Source: Chloropicon primus (taxonomy: Eukaryota > Chlorophyta > Chloropicophyceae > Chloropicales > Chloropicaceae). From it: 64,000 bases of DNA. Where the stretch lies: the NCBI GenBank assembly GCA_023205875.1, contig CP060762.1, forward strand, positions 703,278 to 767,277, given 5' to 3'. The translations under genes were made by a program, and so were the position numbers. This document shows, one piece after another, positions 39,586 through 49,490 of the stretch (position 1 is the stretch's first letter; each line of letters starts with the position of its first letter). The notes under the pieces are model-generated. The model was not told the origin of the DNA, searched no databases, and saw only the letters and a list, made by a program, of their open reading frames with translations.

Positions 39586-39914
39586 CAGTAACGGTTGTTC
39601 AACAGCGTTGTCGTTGTCCTCACCGGAACCTGACGTCAAACCACTTTATCCCGCCAACGTATTGGACCTTCTATTTCTCCATCCCATCCCTTGTAAGACG
39701 TTGAGAGTATTCCACCCCAGTTCCCCTTCCCCTCCCCCTCCCCCCCGTTCCCGTTCCCTCCTCCTGTCCCCCCTTGCCCTTGCCCTCCATTGTCCCCCTT
39801 GCCCCTCCATCCTTGTCCCTCCTCGCGATTTAGGGTTCGGCCGCGGCGCACGAGAGAGAGAGAGAGAGGAGCGCACGAGGAGGACAGGAGAGACAGAGAC
39901 AGAGAGCAGAGACG
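39586..39914. other. Intergenic region
   Basis: CCCTTGCCC/CCCTCC-rich 5' flank of the V-ATPase gene and a GA run (39851-39868). No gene. Confidence 0.5.
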
Positions 39915-40210
39915 ATGAGCGGTGCCGGGAACAGGTACGTCGTCGTCCCGACTGTCACCGTCTTGGCGGTCATAAAGAACCGCCTCACGGGGGCGAAGAA
40001 GGGTCACCAGCTCCTCAAGAAGAAAGCAGACGCACTCAATATGAGGTTCCGGCAAATATTGAAGAGAATTATGGAAACAAAGGAAAAGATGGGAGTTTCT
40101 CTCAGGGAGAGTAACTTCGCACTCACCGAAGCCAAATACACCGCAGGTGATTCGGTGAAGCACACCATCGTGGACTCCGTCAAGGTCAGTCAGTGATTCC
40201 CATCATCATC

Positions 40211-40241
<31 letters not shown>

Positions 40242-40890
40242 TCGTGATACCATTATCCATTATCAAATTATCGTTCTCGCTCTGCTTGTCTGTCGCTGCA
40301 GGCGAACTCACGCGAACTCGACTTGTTCTGTCTGTCCGTGTGTTGGTTTGCGCTCGTCTGTGCAGGAGGCTAGCGTGAGGGTTGCCGCCCGGGAGGACAA
40401 CGTGGCCGGTGTGAAGGTTCCCGTGTTCGAAAGGAATGACTTGGACAGTTCTCAGGAGAAGAACTCGGAGCTGTTCGGACTCAGCAAGGGTGGGCAGAAG
40501 GTTTCCAGCGCAAAGGACTCTTTCCAAAAGACCATGGATCTGATGATCGAGCTCGCGAGTCTTCAGTGCGCCTTTGTGACCTTGGACGAGGCCATCAAGA
40601 CCACCAACAGAAGGGTGAACGCGCTGGAGCACACTATTATACCGAAGCTGGAGAACACCATCTTGTACATCAAAGGGGAGCTCGATGAGCTCGAGAGGGA
40701 GGAGTTCTTCCGTCTGAAGAAAATTCAGGGAAAGAAGCAGGAAGCGAAGGAAAGGCAAGAGAAGGAAGACAAGGAGAAGGAGTTGGCGACGCTCTCCAAC
40801 GGGAAGCAGGTCGACCCTTTTGCTGGCGCGGGCAACCTCGGGGACCTCCTTTCTAGTCCAGGCCTCACGGATAACGACATCATCTTCTGA
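39915..40890 (+). CDS. VMA8: V-type H+-ATPase subunit D
   Basis: Exons 39915-40184 and 40366-40890, about 264 residues. It begins [20 protein letters not shown], then [20 protein letters not shown] and [20 protein letters not shown], the conserved long helices of the central-stalk D subunit. [20 protein letters not shown] and [18 protein letters not shown]-like sequence close the helix pair. Subunit D rotates with F inside the A3B3 head and couples ATP hydrolysis to proton pumping in vacuoles and endosomes. The intron has an (ACA)n run at 40211-40240 and the acceptor GTGCAG|GAGGCT. The C-terminal tail ([13 protein letters not shown]) is longer than in many homologues. Confidence 0.95.
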
Positions 40891-41098
40891 GCGCGTGAGT
40901 GAGGGGAGAGAACACAACCACCGAGCGAGTGCCGCTGGTCATTGTATATTTAGGAATTGAATTGTGATACACGTTACTATACTCTTACTTTGTCAAAACA
41001 GTTTAGTACACCACTAGTATATAAGAATGAGGCTCGGCCGAGCACGAGGAGTGACCTCCCTCTCCCTCGGGCCGAGCCGAGACCGCCCGCTTCCCTTG

Positions 41099-41398
41099 CT
41101 ACCTCTTCTCGTGCCTCTTGAGGCGATCAAAGTGGAGCTCCTTGAGCACCTGGTTGATCTGCAAATATTCCTGCAAGTGCCGGAGCTTGTCCTCAAAGGG
41201 GGAGGCTTGGTAGTTGTTCCCGCTCGCCGCTAGCGGCGGCGTTCCAACGTTCGGACTGAGTTGGTCGAAAGATTCCGAGGCGTGGAGTCTCTGCACCTTT
41301 TGCGTGAGGTGTTCGAGGGAGGTCTCCTTGTCCTGTTCGTGTTGCCTCGTCCTCTTCCTCGCCCCGGGCTGAGGCGAGGTGAGCGTCGCCGTCGTCAT
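41099..41398 (-). CDS. Small hypothetical protein
   Basis: 99 residues from ATG 41398 to a stop at 41099-41101; the frame is open to 41479, giving up to 126. A basic start (QPGARKRTRQHEQDK) precedes a helical segment (LEHLTQKVQRLHASESFDQL). A clean C-terminal amphipathic helix follows: FEDKLRHLQEYLQINQVLK then ELHFDRLKRHEKR. The mix of charged helix and lack of repeats makes it a plausible real small gene, perhaps a subunit or adaptor. I recognise no family. It is divergent from the next gene. Confidence 0.5.
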   Translation of the reverse strand: MTTATLTSPQPGARKRTRQHEQDKETSLEHLTQKVQRLHASESFDQLSPNVGTPPLAASGNNYQASPFEDKLRHLQEYLQINQVLKELHFDRLKRHEKR

Positions 41399-41746
41399 GG
41401 ACCCCTCCCTCCCAGAGCAACCCACCTCCTCCTTCCCCTTCCCTCCAACAGAAGAACCAGAAGAAGAGTGTCGCACCATGCAAACAATCCTCCTCCTCCT
41501 TCTTCTTCTTCTTCTCCTGTACGCGTATGCTCAAGCACCGTGCCAAGCGCAGCGAGCCCGAAGCGAGGCTCGTCTCGTGGAGGCTCGGATGCTGATGCTT
41601 TCCTTTCGTCGTCCCGTCCTTCCTGTCCTTCACTCGTCACTCGTCACTGGCCTCCTGCCTTCAGGCTCGACTGGTTCGCGCCGAAAAGGGAAGGAAAAGG
41701 AAGCGGCAGAGCGGAGGACGACGACAACGACAACGACAACGACGAC
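41399..41746. other. Divergent intergenic region
   Basis: Contains a CTT/CCT triplet run (about 41487-41517) and an (ACAACG)n tract (41721-41744) just before the next ATG. No gene supported. Confidence 0.5.
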
Positions 41747-42286
41747 ATGCAGGGTGGCGCGCAACTCCAACTCCCTTACGACGTGTACGTCACGATAGCC
41801 AGTAAACTGGCGGAGACCGCAACCCGGCAGGAGTGCGTGGACTATTCCTTGGTTTGTAAAGCATTTCGTCAGGGGTTCCAGGTAAGAATCCGCAACATGA
41901 AATCAGACCATGCATGGGATGTATGGGGAGAGAACCGTGACGAGACAATGGAGGAAGCAGAACGGAAGTTTGAAGAACTGGTCGATTCACTCGAACCACG
42001 GCAAGGCCTAGAGGGTTATGAGGCGGACGACATACTTTACGAAGCATACCAATCCTCGTCGGATGGCATCGACAAGGAGTGGTTGGATTGGCGGGTAACG
42101 GCAGCGGGTAGGGACTTTTTCAAGCTCTACTGTTCATTTTGTCAGAGGTGTTTTCACTACTTCGTCAAACACGAGGTCTATTGGTACAAGAGAGCGTGCG
42201 TTCCAACAAATTTGTATTCCGCATGCGCCAATTGCCGAGAGATCCCTGAAGTAATGGATGCTGTTGCGGGTGAAGAACACTTGTGA
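41747..42286 (+). CDS. Hypothetical protein, weakly F-box-like, unusual base composition
   Basis: 179 residues from ATG 41747; the frame is open upstream to 41261. The N terminus, QLPYDVYVTIASKLAE then ECVDYSLVCKAFRQGF, loosely recalls an F-box helix pair. The rest is acidic, then has a Cys-rich stretch YCSFCQRCFHYFVKHEVYWY and ACANCREIPEV, giving CxxC pairs that could bind zinc. Codon use in about 41880-42290 is visibly less GC-biased at third positions than every neighbour (many codons ending in A or T, such as GAA, CCA, TAT), suggesting recent origin, transfer or relaxed selection. No family is recognised. Confidence 0.55.
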   Translation: MQGGAQLQLPYDVYVTIASKLAETATRQECVDYSLVCKAFRQGFQVRIRNMKSDHAWDVWGENRDETMEEAERKFEELVDSLEPRQGLEGYEADDILYEAYQSSSDGIDKEWLDWRVTAAGRDFFKLYCSFCQRCFHYFVKHEVYWYKRACVPTNLYSACANCREIPEVMDAVAGEEHL

Positions 42287-42347
42287 TTTAAGATCTCTGG
42301 AGTCGAGGAATGGATGACGCAACGCAAGGCATGGGCTGAGGAGGCGA

Positions 42348-43859
42348 TTAACTTGGCTTGTTGGTGTTCTGAGACTCTTCTTTAAGCTCAATCCACCGGG
42401 AGAAGTACTCAGTGGAACGGAGAGTGTTGTGCCAAAAGGCGTTTCCCGTGTAATCGTTATCTCTCATTTTCTGCAGCGTGGCCCGCCTCTCCTCGATGGC
42501 CTCCCCCACCACCGAAAGGTTCGCACGCCTGTCGAAGTTTTCGGACAGGATTCGAAGGCCATCCTGGCTCGCCTTCTCCCAAGTCTCCTTGTCTTCGTGC
42601 AGCAGCACCGCGGACTCGGCAAACTCGGAGGCCGTGGTGGCGGAGCCGAGCCCGCCCCAGCCCCCCGAGTCGAGGAGGCCCTCCGAGCCCACGGGCGTCG
42701 TGCACACGGGCGTGCCGAAGGACCAAGCGTCCAGGATCTTCGTCTTGATTCCTGGAAAGGGGGAAGGAGAGGGGGTCAGAAGTGCGTCCAACGGAGAGAA
42801 CCATACGCGGAACGGTGGTTGGGATGGGAACTCACCTGCTCCGTAACGGAGCGGGGCCACGAGGACCCTCGCCTTGGACAAGACGTCCCGCAGATCGCTG
42901 GCAAAGCCCTCGACCAGGAAGCCCTCTCCCTGATTGTGCATCTGAGCCAAACCGGCCTCGGTCTCAAAGTGGGCGCCATACACTCTCACCTCCATCTGAG
43001 AACCGCCTCGTTCCCGCACGACTTTCCAAATGTCCTGGCGAAGCCACCGCACGGCGTCCACGTTGGGCCCGTGCATCGCGGTGCCCAGCGTCACGAACCC
43101 CCTCCTCTCTTCGAAACTCGGCCCCCTCTCGATCCGGTCGTAAAAGAACGACGCGAGGCAAAGCTTGCGCGGGTCCACGCCGTAAGTCTCCGTCAGGAGG
43201 GACAGCTCGAAGGGGGAGCACACCAGGGTGAGGTCGGACCTGTGGATCGCGGCGAGCTCCCTCTGCAGCTCCTTGTACGTGGCCGGGGGAGTGTCTGTGG
43301 AGGGGGAGGAGGCGCCCCTCGCTCTCCCCTCCCTCCACAGGCGGAGGGCGTGGGAGTCCTGCATGTCGAGAACCCGCAGGGCGTCCGGGGCCGCCGACCT
43401 CACCACCCACGAGTACTGCTCCTCGGAGGTGAACTGGTCGAACACCACGACGTCGGGCCTGACTCCCGACACAAGGTCCTCCAGCTCGTCCCTCCTATTC
43501 ATCCTGCACCTCACCGTTCTGACTCCCAAATCCCTCAACCTCTCGGAGCACTCGTTCTCCCTATTCGGCGAGGCGAAGTGCGCTGCCTCGTAGGACCAGT
43601 CCCCGAGGAAGGCCTCCAGGAGCGCCACCGTCCTGACCCCCGCCCCGCTAGCGTTCGCGTCCGGCCAGTACGCCCCGAAGAACAGGACCGAAGCCGAAGC
43701 CGAAGCTTTGGAGGCTCCAGGCTTCTGCCAGCTCCTACCACCACGCAGTGCGCTGCTGCTGCTGCTGCTGGTGGTGGTGGTGGTGGTGGCATTGGGAGGG
43801 GGATGCCGATGGTGGTGGTGGCGGCGCAAGAGCCCTCCTCCTCGTCGTCCGTCCTTCAT
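42348..43859 (-). CDS. GT4-family (group 1) glycosyltransferase
   Basis: Exons 43859-42836 and 42751-42348, about 475 residues. The 84-bp intron is in frame and open, so it could be missed; the G|GA join restores YGAGIKTKILDAW. The N-terminal leader is His/Thr/Ser-rich. Domain 1 starts VLFFGAYWPDANASGAGVRT, and the donor-binding domain has GFVTLGTAMHGPNVDAVRWL, EGFLVEGFASDLRDVLSKAR and GIKTKILDAWSFGTPVC followed by TTPVGSEGL, the typical GT4 C-terminal motif around the nucleotide-sugar site. It probably moves a sugar to an unknown acceptor, perhaps in cell-wall or glycolipid synthesis. Confidence 0.82.
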   Translation of the reverse strand: MKDGRRGGGLLRRHHHHRHPPPNATTTTTTSSSSSSALRGGRSWQKPGASKASASASVLFFGAYWPDANASGAGVRTVALLEAFLGDWSYEAAHFASPNRENECSERLRDLGVRTVRCRMNRRDELEDLVSGVRPDVVVFDQFTSEEQYSWVVRSAAPDALRVLDMQDSHALRLWREGRARGASSPSTDTPPATYKELQRELAAIHRSDLTLVCSPFELSLLTETYGVDPRKLCLASFFYDRIERGPSFEERRGFVTLGTAMHGPNVDAVRWLRQDIWKVVRERGGSQMEVRVYGAHFETEAGLAQMHNQGEGFLVEGFASDLRDVLSKARVLVAPLRYGAGEFPSQPPFRVWFSPLDALLTPSPSPFPGIKTKILDAWSFGTPVCTTPVGSEGLLDSGGWGGLGSATTASEFAESAVLLHEDKETWEKASQDGLRILSENFDRRANLSVVGEAIEERRATLQKMRDNDYTGNAFWHNTLRSTEYFSRWIELKEESQNTNKPS

Positions 43860-44369
43860 ACCCCGTCTGAGGTTGAGTTATCGATATCGATAGGGGTATC
43901 GCTGGACCGGGTTTCGGCGGGAGGTTGTCTCCCTCCTCCTCCTCCTCCTCCTCCTCCCCGCAGGTCCGTTTCCCTGTTGTCCTCTCCTACCCAATCCACA
44001 ATCTCGCCCTCGCCCTCGCCCTCGCCCTCGCCCTCGCCCTCGTCCTGGTCGTGGTGTTGTTGTTCCCCCTGCACGCCCTCGTCCTGGTGGTTGTCCTCGT
44101 GGTCCTGCTCGTCGTCTTGGTCCTGGGTGGTGTCCTCACGTGATGCGCCACCTGGGTTGTGTTGTCCTAATCGTTGAGGAGACCCACCCCACCCCAAAGC
44201 CTCCGTCAGTGACAGGATTCCCTTTTTATCCTTTTCCTTTTTTCCCTCCGAAGAGGAGAGGAGAGGAGCGGTGAGCACAAGCCCCAAAAAAAACACGTTT
44301 CTGTCGGTTCACCACCACCACGAGGACGAGGACCACGAGGACGACGACGACGACGAGGACGAGGACGAT
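43860..44369. other. Divergent intergenic region with CCCTCG hexamers
   Basis: Contains a palindromic TATCGATATCGATA (43879-43892), a CTC triplet run, a perfect (GCCCTC)n hexamer (44004-44042), and a GAC/GAG triplet tract (44320-44368) ending at the DAHP synthase start codon. No gene supported. Confidence 0.65.
44004..44042. repeat. GCCCTC hexanucleotide repeat
   Basis: About six perfect tandem copies in the divergent promoter region. Confidence 0.9.
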
Positions 44370-45959
44370 ATGAGGGGGACCGCGGTCAACACCAAGTGCC
44401 GTGCGGTGGGAAACAAAACAACAGGGGGAACAACAACAACAACAACAACACGAACAACAACACGAACAAGAGGACATAGACATCCTCTTCCTCTTCCTCT
44501 TCCTGTTCCTCAGAAACACCAGGGTCATGGGGCTCGACTGAGGCCTTTGTACGTGGCGCAGTACGGGGAGGAGATGGACACGGTGTCCGGGTTGATACCT
44601 GTGATGAACGAGAAGGATTGGAACAGGCAAACCTGGAGGAACAAGCCTGCGCTCCAGCAGCCGGACTACCCCTGCCAGGAGGAGGTGGACAAGGTCCACA
44701 AGCAGCTCTGCGACCTGCCGCCGCTCGTGTTCGCAGGAGAGTGCAGGAACCTGAGCGACAAGCTCGCAAAGTGCTGCAGGGGAGAGGCATTCTGGCTCCA
44801 GGGCGGGGACTGCGCAGAGAGCTTCACCGAGTTCTCCGCGAACCACATCAGGGACACGTACAGGATCTTGCTCCAGATGTCCGTCGTGATGATGTTCGGG
44901 GGAGGCATCCCGGTGGTCAAGGTGGGGAGGATGGCAGGGCAGTTCGCCAAGCCGAGGAGCGAGCCCACGGAGGTCATCGATGGGGTCGAGTACCCGAGCT
45001 ACAGGGGAGACATCATCAACGACAGCGCGCTGGACTTTGACGCCAGGGTCCCCGACCCGAACAGGCTGGTGAGGGCGTACCACCAGTGCGCCTCCACCCT
45101 GAACCTCATCCGCGGCTTCAGCAGCGGAGGTTACGCGAGGCTCGACAGGGTCGACGAGTGGAACTTGGACTTCATGTCCAAGAGCGACGAGGGGAGGCTC
45201 TACATGGACTTGGCCGCCAGGGTCGACGAGGCCATCACCTTCATGGAGGCCTGCGGCGTGGGCTCCCAGAGCTCCATCATGTCGACCACGGAGTTCTACG
45301 TCTCGCACGAGGCCCTCCTCCTGGAGTACGAGTCCGCCCTGACGAGGGAGGACTCCACCACCGGCTTGTGGTACGATTGCTCCGCCCACTTGGTGTGGGT
45401 GGGGGAGAGGACGAGGCAGCTCGACCACGCCCACATGGAGTTCCTGAGGGGCGTGGGCAACCCCCTGGGAATCAAGATCTCCCAGAAGGCGGACCCCACG
45501 GAGCTCATCGAGCTGATCCAGACCCTCAACCCGAGCAACAACCCGGGAAGGCTGGCGGTCATTGTCAGGATGGGCGCCGACAACCTGCGGGAGAGGTTGC
45601 CCCTCCTCCTGAGGGCGGTGAGGGACGCCGGGCAGAACGTCACTTGGGTCTGCGACCCGATGCACGGCAACACCGAGAAGCTCAACGGGTACAAGACGAG
45701 GAGGTATGAGAACATTAGGGCTGAGGTGGAGGCCTTCTTTGACGTTCACGAGCAGGAGGGCACCATCCCTGGCGGCATCCACTTGGAGATGACGGGGAAG
45801 GACGTGACCGAGTGCACCGGGGGAGGAAGCAGCGTCGATGCAGAGCACTTGGGCGACAGGTACGACACTTACTGCGACCCGAGGCTGAACGCCGAGCAGT
45901 CTCTGGAGCTGTCCTTCTACATCGCTCAGAGGCTCAGGCAGAGGAGGCAAACCTCGTAA
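44370..45959 (+). CDS. DHS: Class II DAHP synthase (shikimate pathway), plastid
   Basis: Single exon, 529 residues from ATG 44370. The leader (~65 residues) is Thr/Arg-rich from an ACA microsatellite (44430-44470) and fits a transit peptide. The body is the plant-type class II enzyme that joins phosphoenolpyruvate and erythrose 4-phosphate: [51 protein letters not shown] with its metal-site Cys, [58 protein letters not shown] and [19 protein letters not shown]. These cover the conserved metal and substrate residues. It commits carbon to aromatic amino acids. The frame stays open upstream to a GTG at 44271, so translation from a non-ATG codon cannot be excluded but is unlikely. Confidence 0.95.
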   Translation: MRGTAVNTKCRAVGNKTTGGTTTTTTTRTTTRTRGHRHPLPLPLPVPQKHQGHGARLRPLYVAQYGEEMDTVSGLIPVMNEKDWNRQTWRNKPALQQPDYPCQEEVDKVHKQLCDLPPLVFAGECRNLSDKLAKCCRGEAFWLQGGDCAESFTEFSANHIRDTYRILLQMSVVMMFGGGIPVVKVGRMAGQFAKPRSEPTEVIDGVEYPSYRGDIINDSALDFDARVPDPNRLVRAYHQCASTLNLIRGFSSGGYARLDRVDEWNLDFMSKSDEGRLYMDLAARVDEAITFMEACGVGSQSSIMSTTEFYVSHEALLLEYESALTREDSTTGLWYDCSAHLVWVGERTRQLDHAHMEFLRGVGNPLGIKISQKADPTELIELIQTLNPSNNPGRLAVIVRMGADNLRERLPLLLRAVRDAGQNVTWVCDPMHGNTEKLNGYKTRRYENIRAEVEAFFDVHEQEGTIPGGIHLEMTGKDVTECTGGGSSVDAEHLGDRYDTYCDPRLNAEQSLELSFYIAQRLRQRRQTS

Positions 45960-46201
45960 AAAGGGGTCGGAGGCTGACGGTTTAGGAAAGAGCTGAGAGG
46001 AGGGGTATAGAGACCCCTTGTCTTCTTCTTCTTCAAAAAAAAGGAAAATTTCAATTCACAGACTTATCAGACATTTAGCGTCCACTTTTCCCAGAGAGAA
46101 TGAGGGCGCGAAGATCATCTTTTTCCCTTCTGTTCGACCAATTTCTTTTTTTTCTCCTTTGAATATACAAGAATACTCTAGGCTTCCGCCCGCCGCTCCG
46201 C

Positions 46202-47244
46202 TCAGCAACACGACTTCTTCTTGGCCCCCTCCTCAGCTGGCTGGGTGACCACGATGGTCTGCCCCTCTCCCGGTCCCTTGGCGGCCGACTCGTCCGCCTG
46301 CAGGGTCTTCTGGCTAACTATCTTGTAAATCTGGGTCAGGATGTTCTCAAACGCTTCTTCTACGTTGGTGGCGTCCAAGGCACTCGTCTCGATGAAGGAG
46401 AGAGTCTCCTTCTCGCAGAAGGACTTGGCGTCCTCGGCCTGGACCGACCTCAAGTGCCTCAAGTCGCTCTTATTTCCCACAAGCATGATCACTATGTTGC
46501 TATCCGCATGGTCCCTGAGCTCCTTCAGCCACCTGCCAACGTTGTCGAACGTGGCCTGCTTCGTGATGTCGTACACCAGCAAGGCACCCACAGCACCCCT
46601 GTAGTATGCGCTGGTGATCGCCCGGTACCTCTCCTGGCCAGCCGTGTCCCAAATCTGAGCTTTGACCGTCTTTCCGTCCACCTGGTTGGTTGGTTTCACA
46701 AAACAACAACAGCAACGACGACGAGAGGAGAGGTACGAGCACGGAAGAACGTTCGCGTCAGTCCACGCAACAAGCAACGGGTCGAGAGAGCAGAGTCGAG
46801 GGCGCTTGCTGTTCCTGCCCTCCCCCACCCCCCTTGTCAGGGGAAGGGGCAACGCCTTTCGTAGGCCGTGTGTCCTGGTGCCTTACCTGCATGCTCCTGG
46901 TTGCGAACTCAACCCCAATGGTGGACTTGGACTGCAGCATAAACTCATTGCGCGTGAAACGACTGAGAAGCTGCGACTTTCCCACCGCAGAGTCCCCGAT
47001 GAGGACGACCTTGAACAGGTAGTCGAAACTGGAAAGCCGAAAGTCAGTGGACCTAGTCCAAAACAGTAGCACACTCTACCTCTGCCTCTCTCCCTTTCCC
47101 CGCCGCGCAGGCGCCCCGGGAGGAGGAGGAGGCAGGAGGCCAAGGGTTTCGAGTCCGACCCTTTCCTTCCTTCCTCCTCGTGTCGTGTCGTGTCGTGTCG
47201 TGTCTTGTCACTTACTCGTCGTCTGGTTTTCCTGGTAACGTCAT
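46202..47244 (-). CDS. RAB11: Rab11/RabA small GTPase
   Basis: Exons 47244-47216, 47028-46887 and 46681-46202, about 216 residues. It starts [20 protein letters not shown], then P-loop GDSAVGKS, switch region [39 protein letters not shown] and ETSALD motifs, with a Rab11-like insert-free core and a C-terminal KKKSCC that is geranylgeranylated on both Cys. Rab11/RabA GTPases drive recycling endosome and trans-Golgi traffic. The first exon holds only ten codons; it was chosen because its GA|T join gives the standard DYLFKVV start. Intron 2 is ~205 bp. The 5' flank is packed with GTGTC and TTCTCG repeats. Confidence 0.95.
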
Positions 47245-47975
47245 GGTATGGTTCACGTTCTCTCTCGCCTGTCAGGAGTGCCTCGCTCTTCTCTTCTCGT
47301 TCTCGTTCTCGTTCTCGTTCTCGTTCTCGTTCTCGTGCACCACCAACACCAACAGCGTCGTCGCTCGTTGTTGTTGTTGTTCGTGTGTTGAGTTGGAGTC
47401 CCGTGGCCCTCTCCCTCTCCCTCGTCCTGGTCCTGGTCGTGGTCGTGGTCTCGTCGCTCGTCGCGTTCGTTCTTCTCTCTCTCTCTTCTCGCGTGTCTCT
47501 CTCCGATTCTGGCCTTCTTTGTATTTGCGTCTTATCTCCCAAAACCTAAAGGAGACGGAGACACCTCAGGAGGGGAATCCCCAGGACCGGACGAGGACGA
47601 GGGAGGAGGAAGGACGAGGACGAGCGTCAACACCAGGGGGAGGGGAACGGAGCGGGGGGGCAATCCAAGGGAAGAACGGGGACCTTCCAAGGAGGGGGGA
47701 ACGGGAACAAGATCAACTGGATGCGGGGGGAAATCAGGGGGGAGATCTCGGAGGGCTAGTCTCAAGCTTTGGAACGGAGGAATCAGCTGCAGACCAGCAG
47801 ACCAGCAGGACAAGGAATGAATGAATGGATGAATGAATGACAACGAAATACAACAATTATATAACTATACAACTATACGATCACAAACGACAACACCCAC
47901 CTCGTGCAAGCCTGATCCATCTATCCTACACGCACGCACGCACGTACGCAGCGTCGGTCGTACTCCCGTCGCTCC
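47245..47975. other. Intergenic region rich in short tandem repeats
   Basis: 5' flank of Rab11 and 3' flank of the protease-like gene. It contains (TTCTCG)n at 47296-47336 and GAAT/ATGA tetramers at 47813-47840; a (CGTGT)n run lies just inside Rab11 intron 1 (47179-47204). AT-rich TATATAACTATACAACTAT sits at about 47857-47876. No gene supported. Confidence 0.55.
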
Positions 47976-48880
47976 TCACCTCCACGCCCCCTTGGACTGC
48001 TGCTGGACAAAGTCCTCCTGGTTGGGAATGTGCCCGTCGTAACTGAAGTCGATGGGGAAGAGGTAGGCACCGGGGGTGGAGGGCTCGGACACGTAATCGA
48101 ACCTGAAGCCAAGCCAACAAGTCAACAAGGGAGCGGAGGACAGAATAAGTCAGAAACGACGCGTCTCGACGCACCAAGTTGATCGATCGTGGACCGAGGC
48201 TTACGTGATGAGATGGAAATCGTCCCCAACCTCGATGACGCCGCTTTCCCCCACGCCCAAGGTCGCGAAACCCCGGGAGGAGACCCCCAGGGAATGCCCC
48301 TCCAGGTAGAGTCTCCTGAGCACCTCGCCGTGCGGCGTGTCAAGCACCTCCACCGTCCCCACCAGGGCGTCCCGCTCCCAGTGGAGCTCGACGAGCTGGT
48401 GGCTCACCCTCGTCAGATTGACCCTTCGGAAGGCCTGGGACCCCAAGCAAGGGCTCGGGTGGTCGAGCTCCCCGAAAGAGAGGCCCGCGGCGACCTTGTC
48501 CCTCAAGTACTTTACGACCTCCCTTTCCAAGACGTGCTTTGGGTAAACACGGCCGTTGCAGTTCATGACACCCGCCCGGTGCACAACTCCTTTCACCATT
48601 GCCGCAAGAGAAACCAGCAAAGGACGAGCTCGGGTCAGTCCACCGGTCTTTCGGTAACAACAGGGGAACACCCCTGCTTCAGCAGGGAGCGAGGGGTTGG
48701 GAAAAAACCAAACACACTTTTCGTTGTTGTGGCGATGCCACCGCACCCACCTTTGACCACGAGCTTGCCATTGTTGAGCTTGATAGACCTCTCGCAGAGC
48801 TTCGAAAGCATCATGCGCTTGTCCGAGTCCGTGGTCTCTCCATCCATGGACGAAACCACGGTGCTCAGATAACATCCCAT
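47976..48880 (-). CDS. Homologue of T4-type phage prohead core protease (peptidase S77-like)
   Basis: Exons 48880-48751, 48589-48205 and 48102-47976, 213 residues, the size of phage T4 gp21. Both introns have GT-AG ends and joins that fall inside conserved motifs: KLVVK-G-VVHRAG and LIT-FDYVSEPSTPGAY. Family motifs in order are CNGRVYPKHVLEREV, the catalytic-His motif GELDHPS (His ~87), VNLTRVSHQLVELHW, the catalytic-Ser motif GVSSRGFATL (Ser ~147/148), then SEPSTPGAY. Phage enzymes of this family cut scaffold and capsid proteins during head maturation. Here it is a spliced nuclear gene between Rab11 and a DUF502 gene, with no capsid, terminase or other phage gene nearby. It begins MGCYLS, fitting N-myristoylation plus palmitoylation at Cys3, so the product may sit on a membrane. 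The cellular substrate is unknown. Confidence 0.85.
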
Positions 48881-49490
48881 CCTACGCCCCCTCGAGGTGA
48901 AACCCTTTGCTTGCCAGCAAATCGAACAGGGGCTCCCCTCAGCCCCCTCTAGGCCCGACCTCCTCGGACATCTCTCCACATCCGCGCTGTGCTGTGCTCC
49001 GCTGGTTGGTCCGGTCCCCTGCAACGCAATCCAATCCCCTGTTCTCTTCCCTTCTTCCCTCCTCCACACCGTGGTGTGCTCTCTCGCGGCCCACCCAGTG
49101 TCTCGTCTGTCGTTGTCTTGAAGTTTTGGTAGCGTTGACCCTCTCCCCTTTCCCCCCATCCATCGCTCCTTCCCCTCCCCGGCGACCGGAGAGGGGAAGA
49201 GCAACCGACAACCCAAGTCTCCTGGCCCCTCCTCCCGCCACCTTGGCACTATACGATAAGATGGCACGTGACATGGCGCTGCAGGGAGAGGAACCTCGAG
49301 GACGAGGGCACTGGGTATCCAAGGAAGGCGATCAAGGGGGTGGGGAGGCGTGCCGAGCCAGGAGCCATCTTTCGTGTCGTGTCGTGTCCGCACCTGGGCC
49401 CTGCCTTGTGGATCCTTCTTTCTTTTCTTTCACAAAAATGAATCCTAAGGAAGATAAAGATACAGCCTAAACGGCCGGGTTTATGGGTTT
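48881..49490. other. Intergenic region
   Basis: 5' flank of the protease-like gene and 3' flank of the DUF502 gene. A short (GTGTC)n run lies at 49373-49388. No gene supported. Confidence 0.5.

Noticed and set aside
42429-45950. Long open frames antisense to the GT4 gene and DAHP synthase
   Set aside because: Both are complementary shadows of clearly recognisable enzymes.
47140-47165. tRNA-like TTCGAGTCC stretch
   Set aside because: No matching acceptor, D or anticodon arms could be folded around it.
47976-48880. Integrated virus or prophage around the protease gene
   Set aside because: Neighbours on both sides are ordinary eukaryotic genes and no capsid, terminase, portal or polymerase gene is present.
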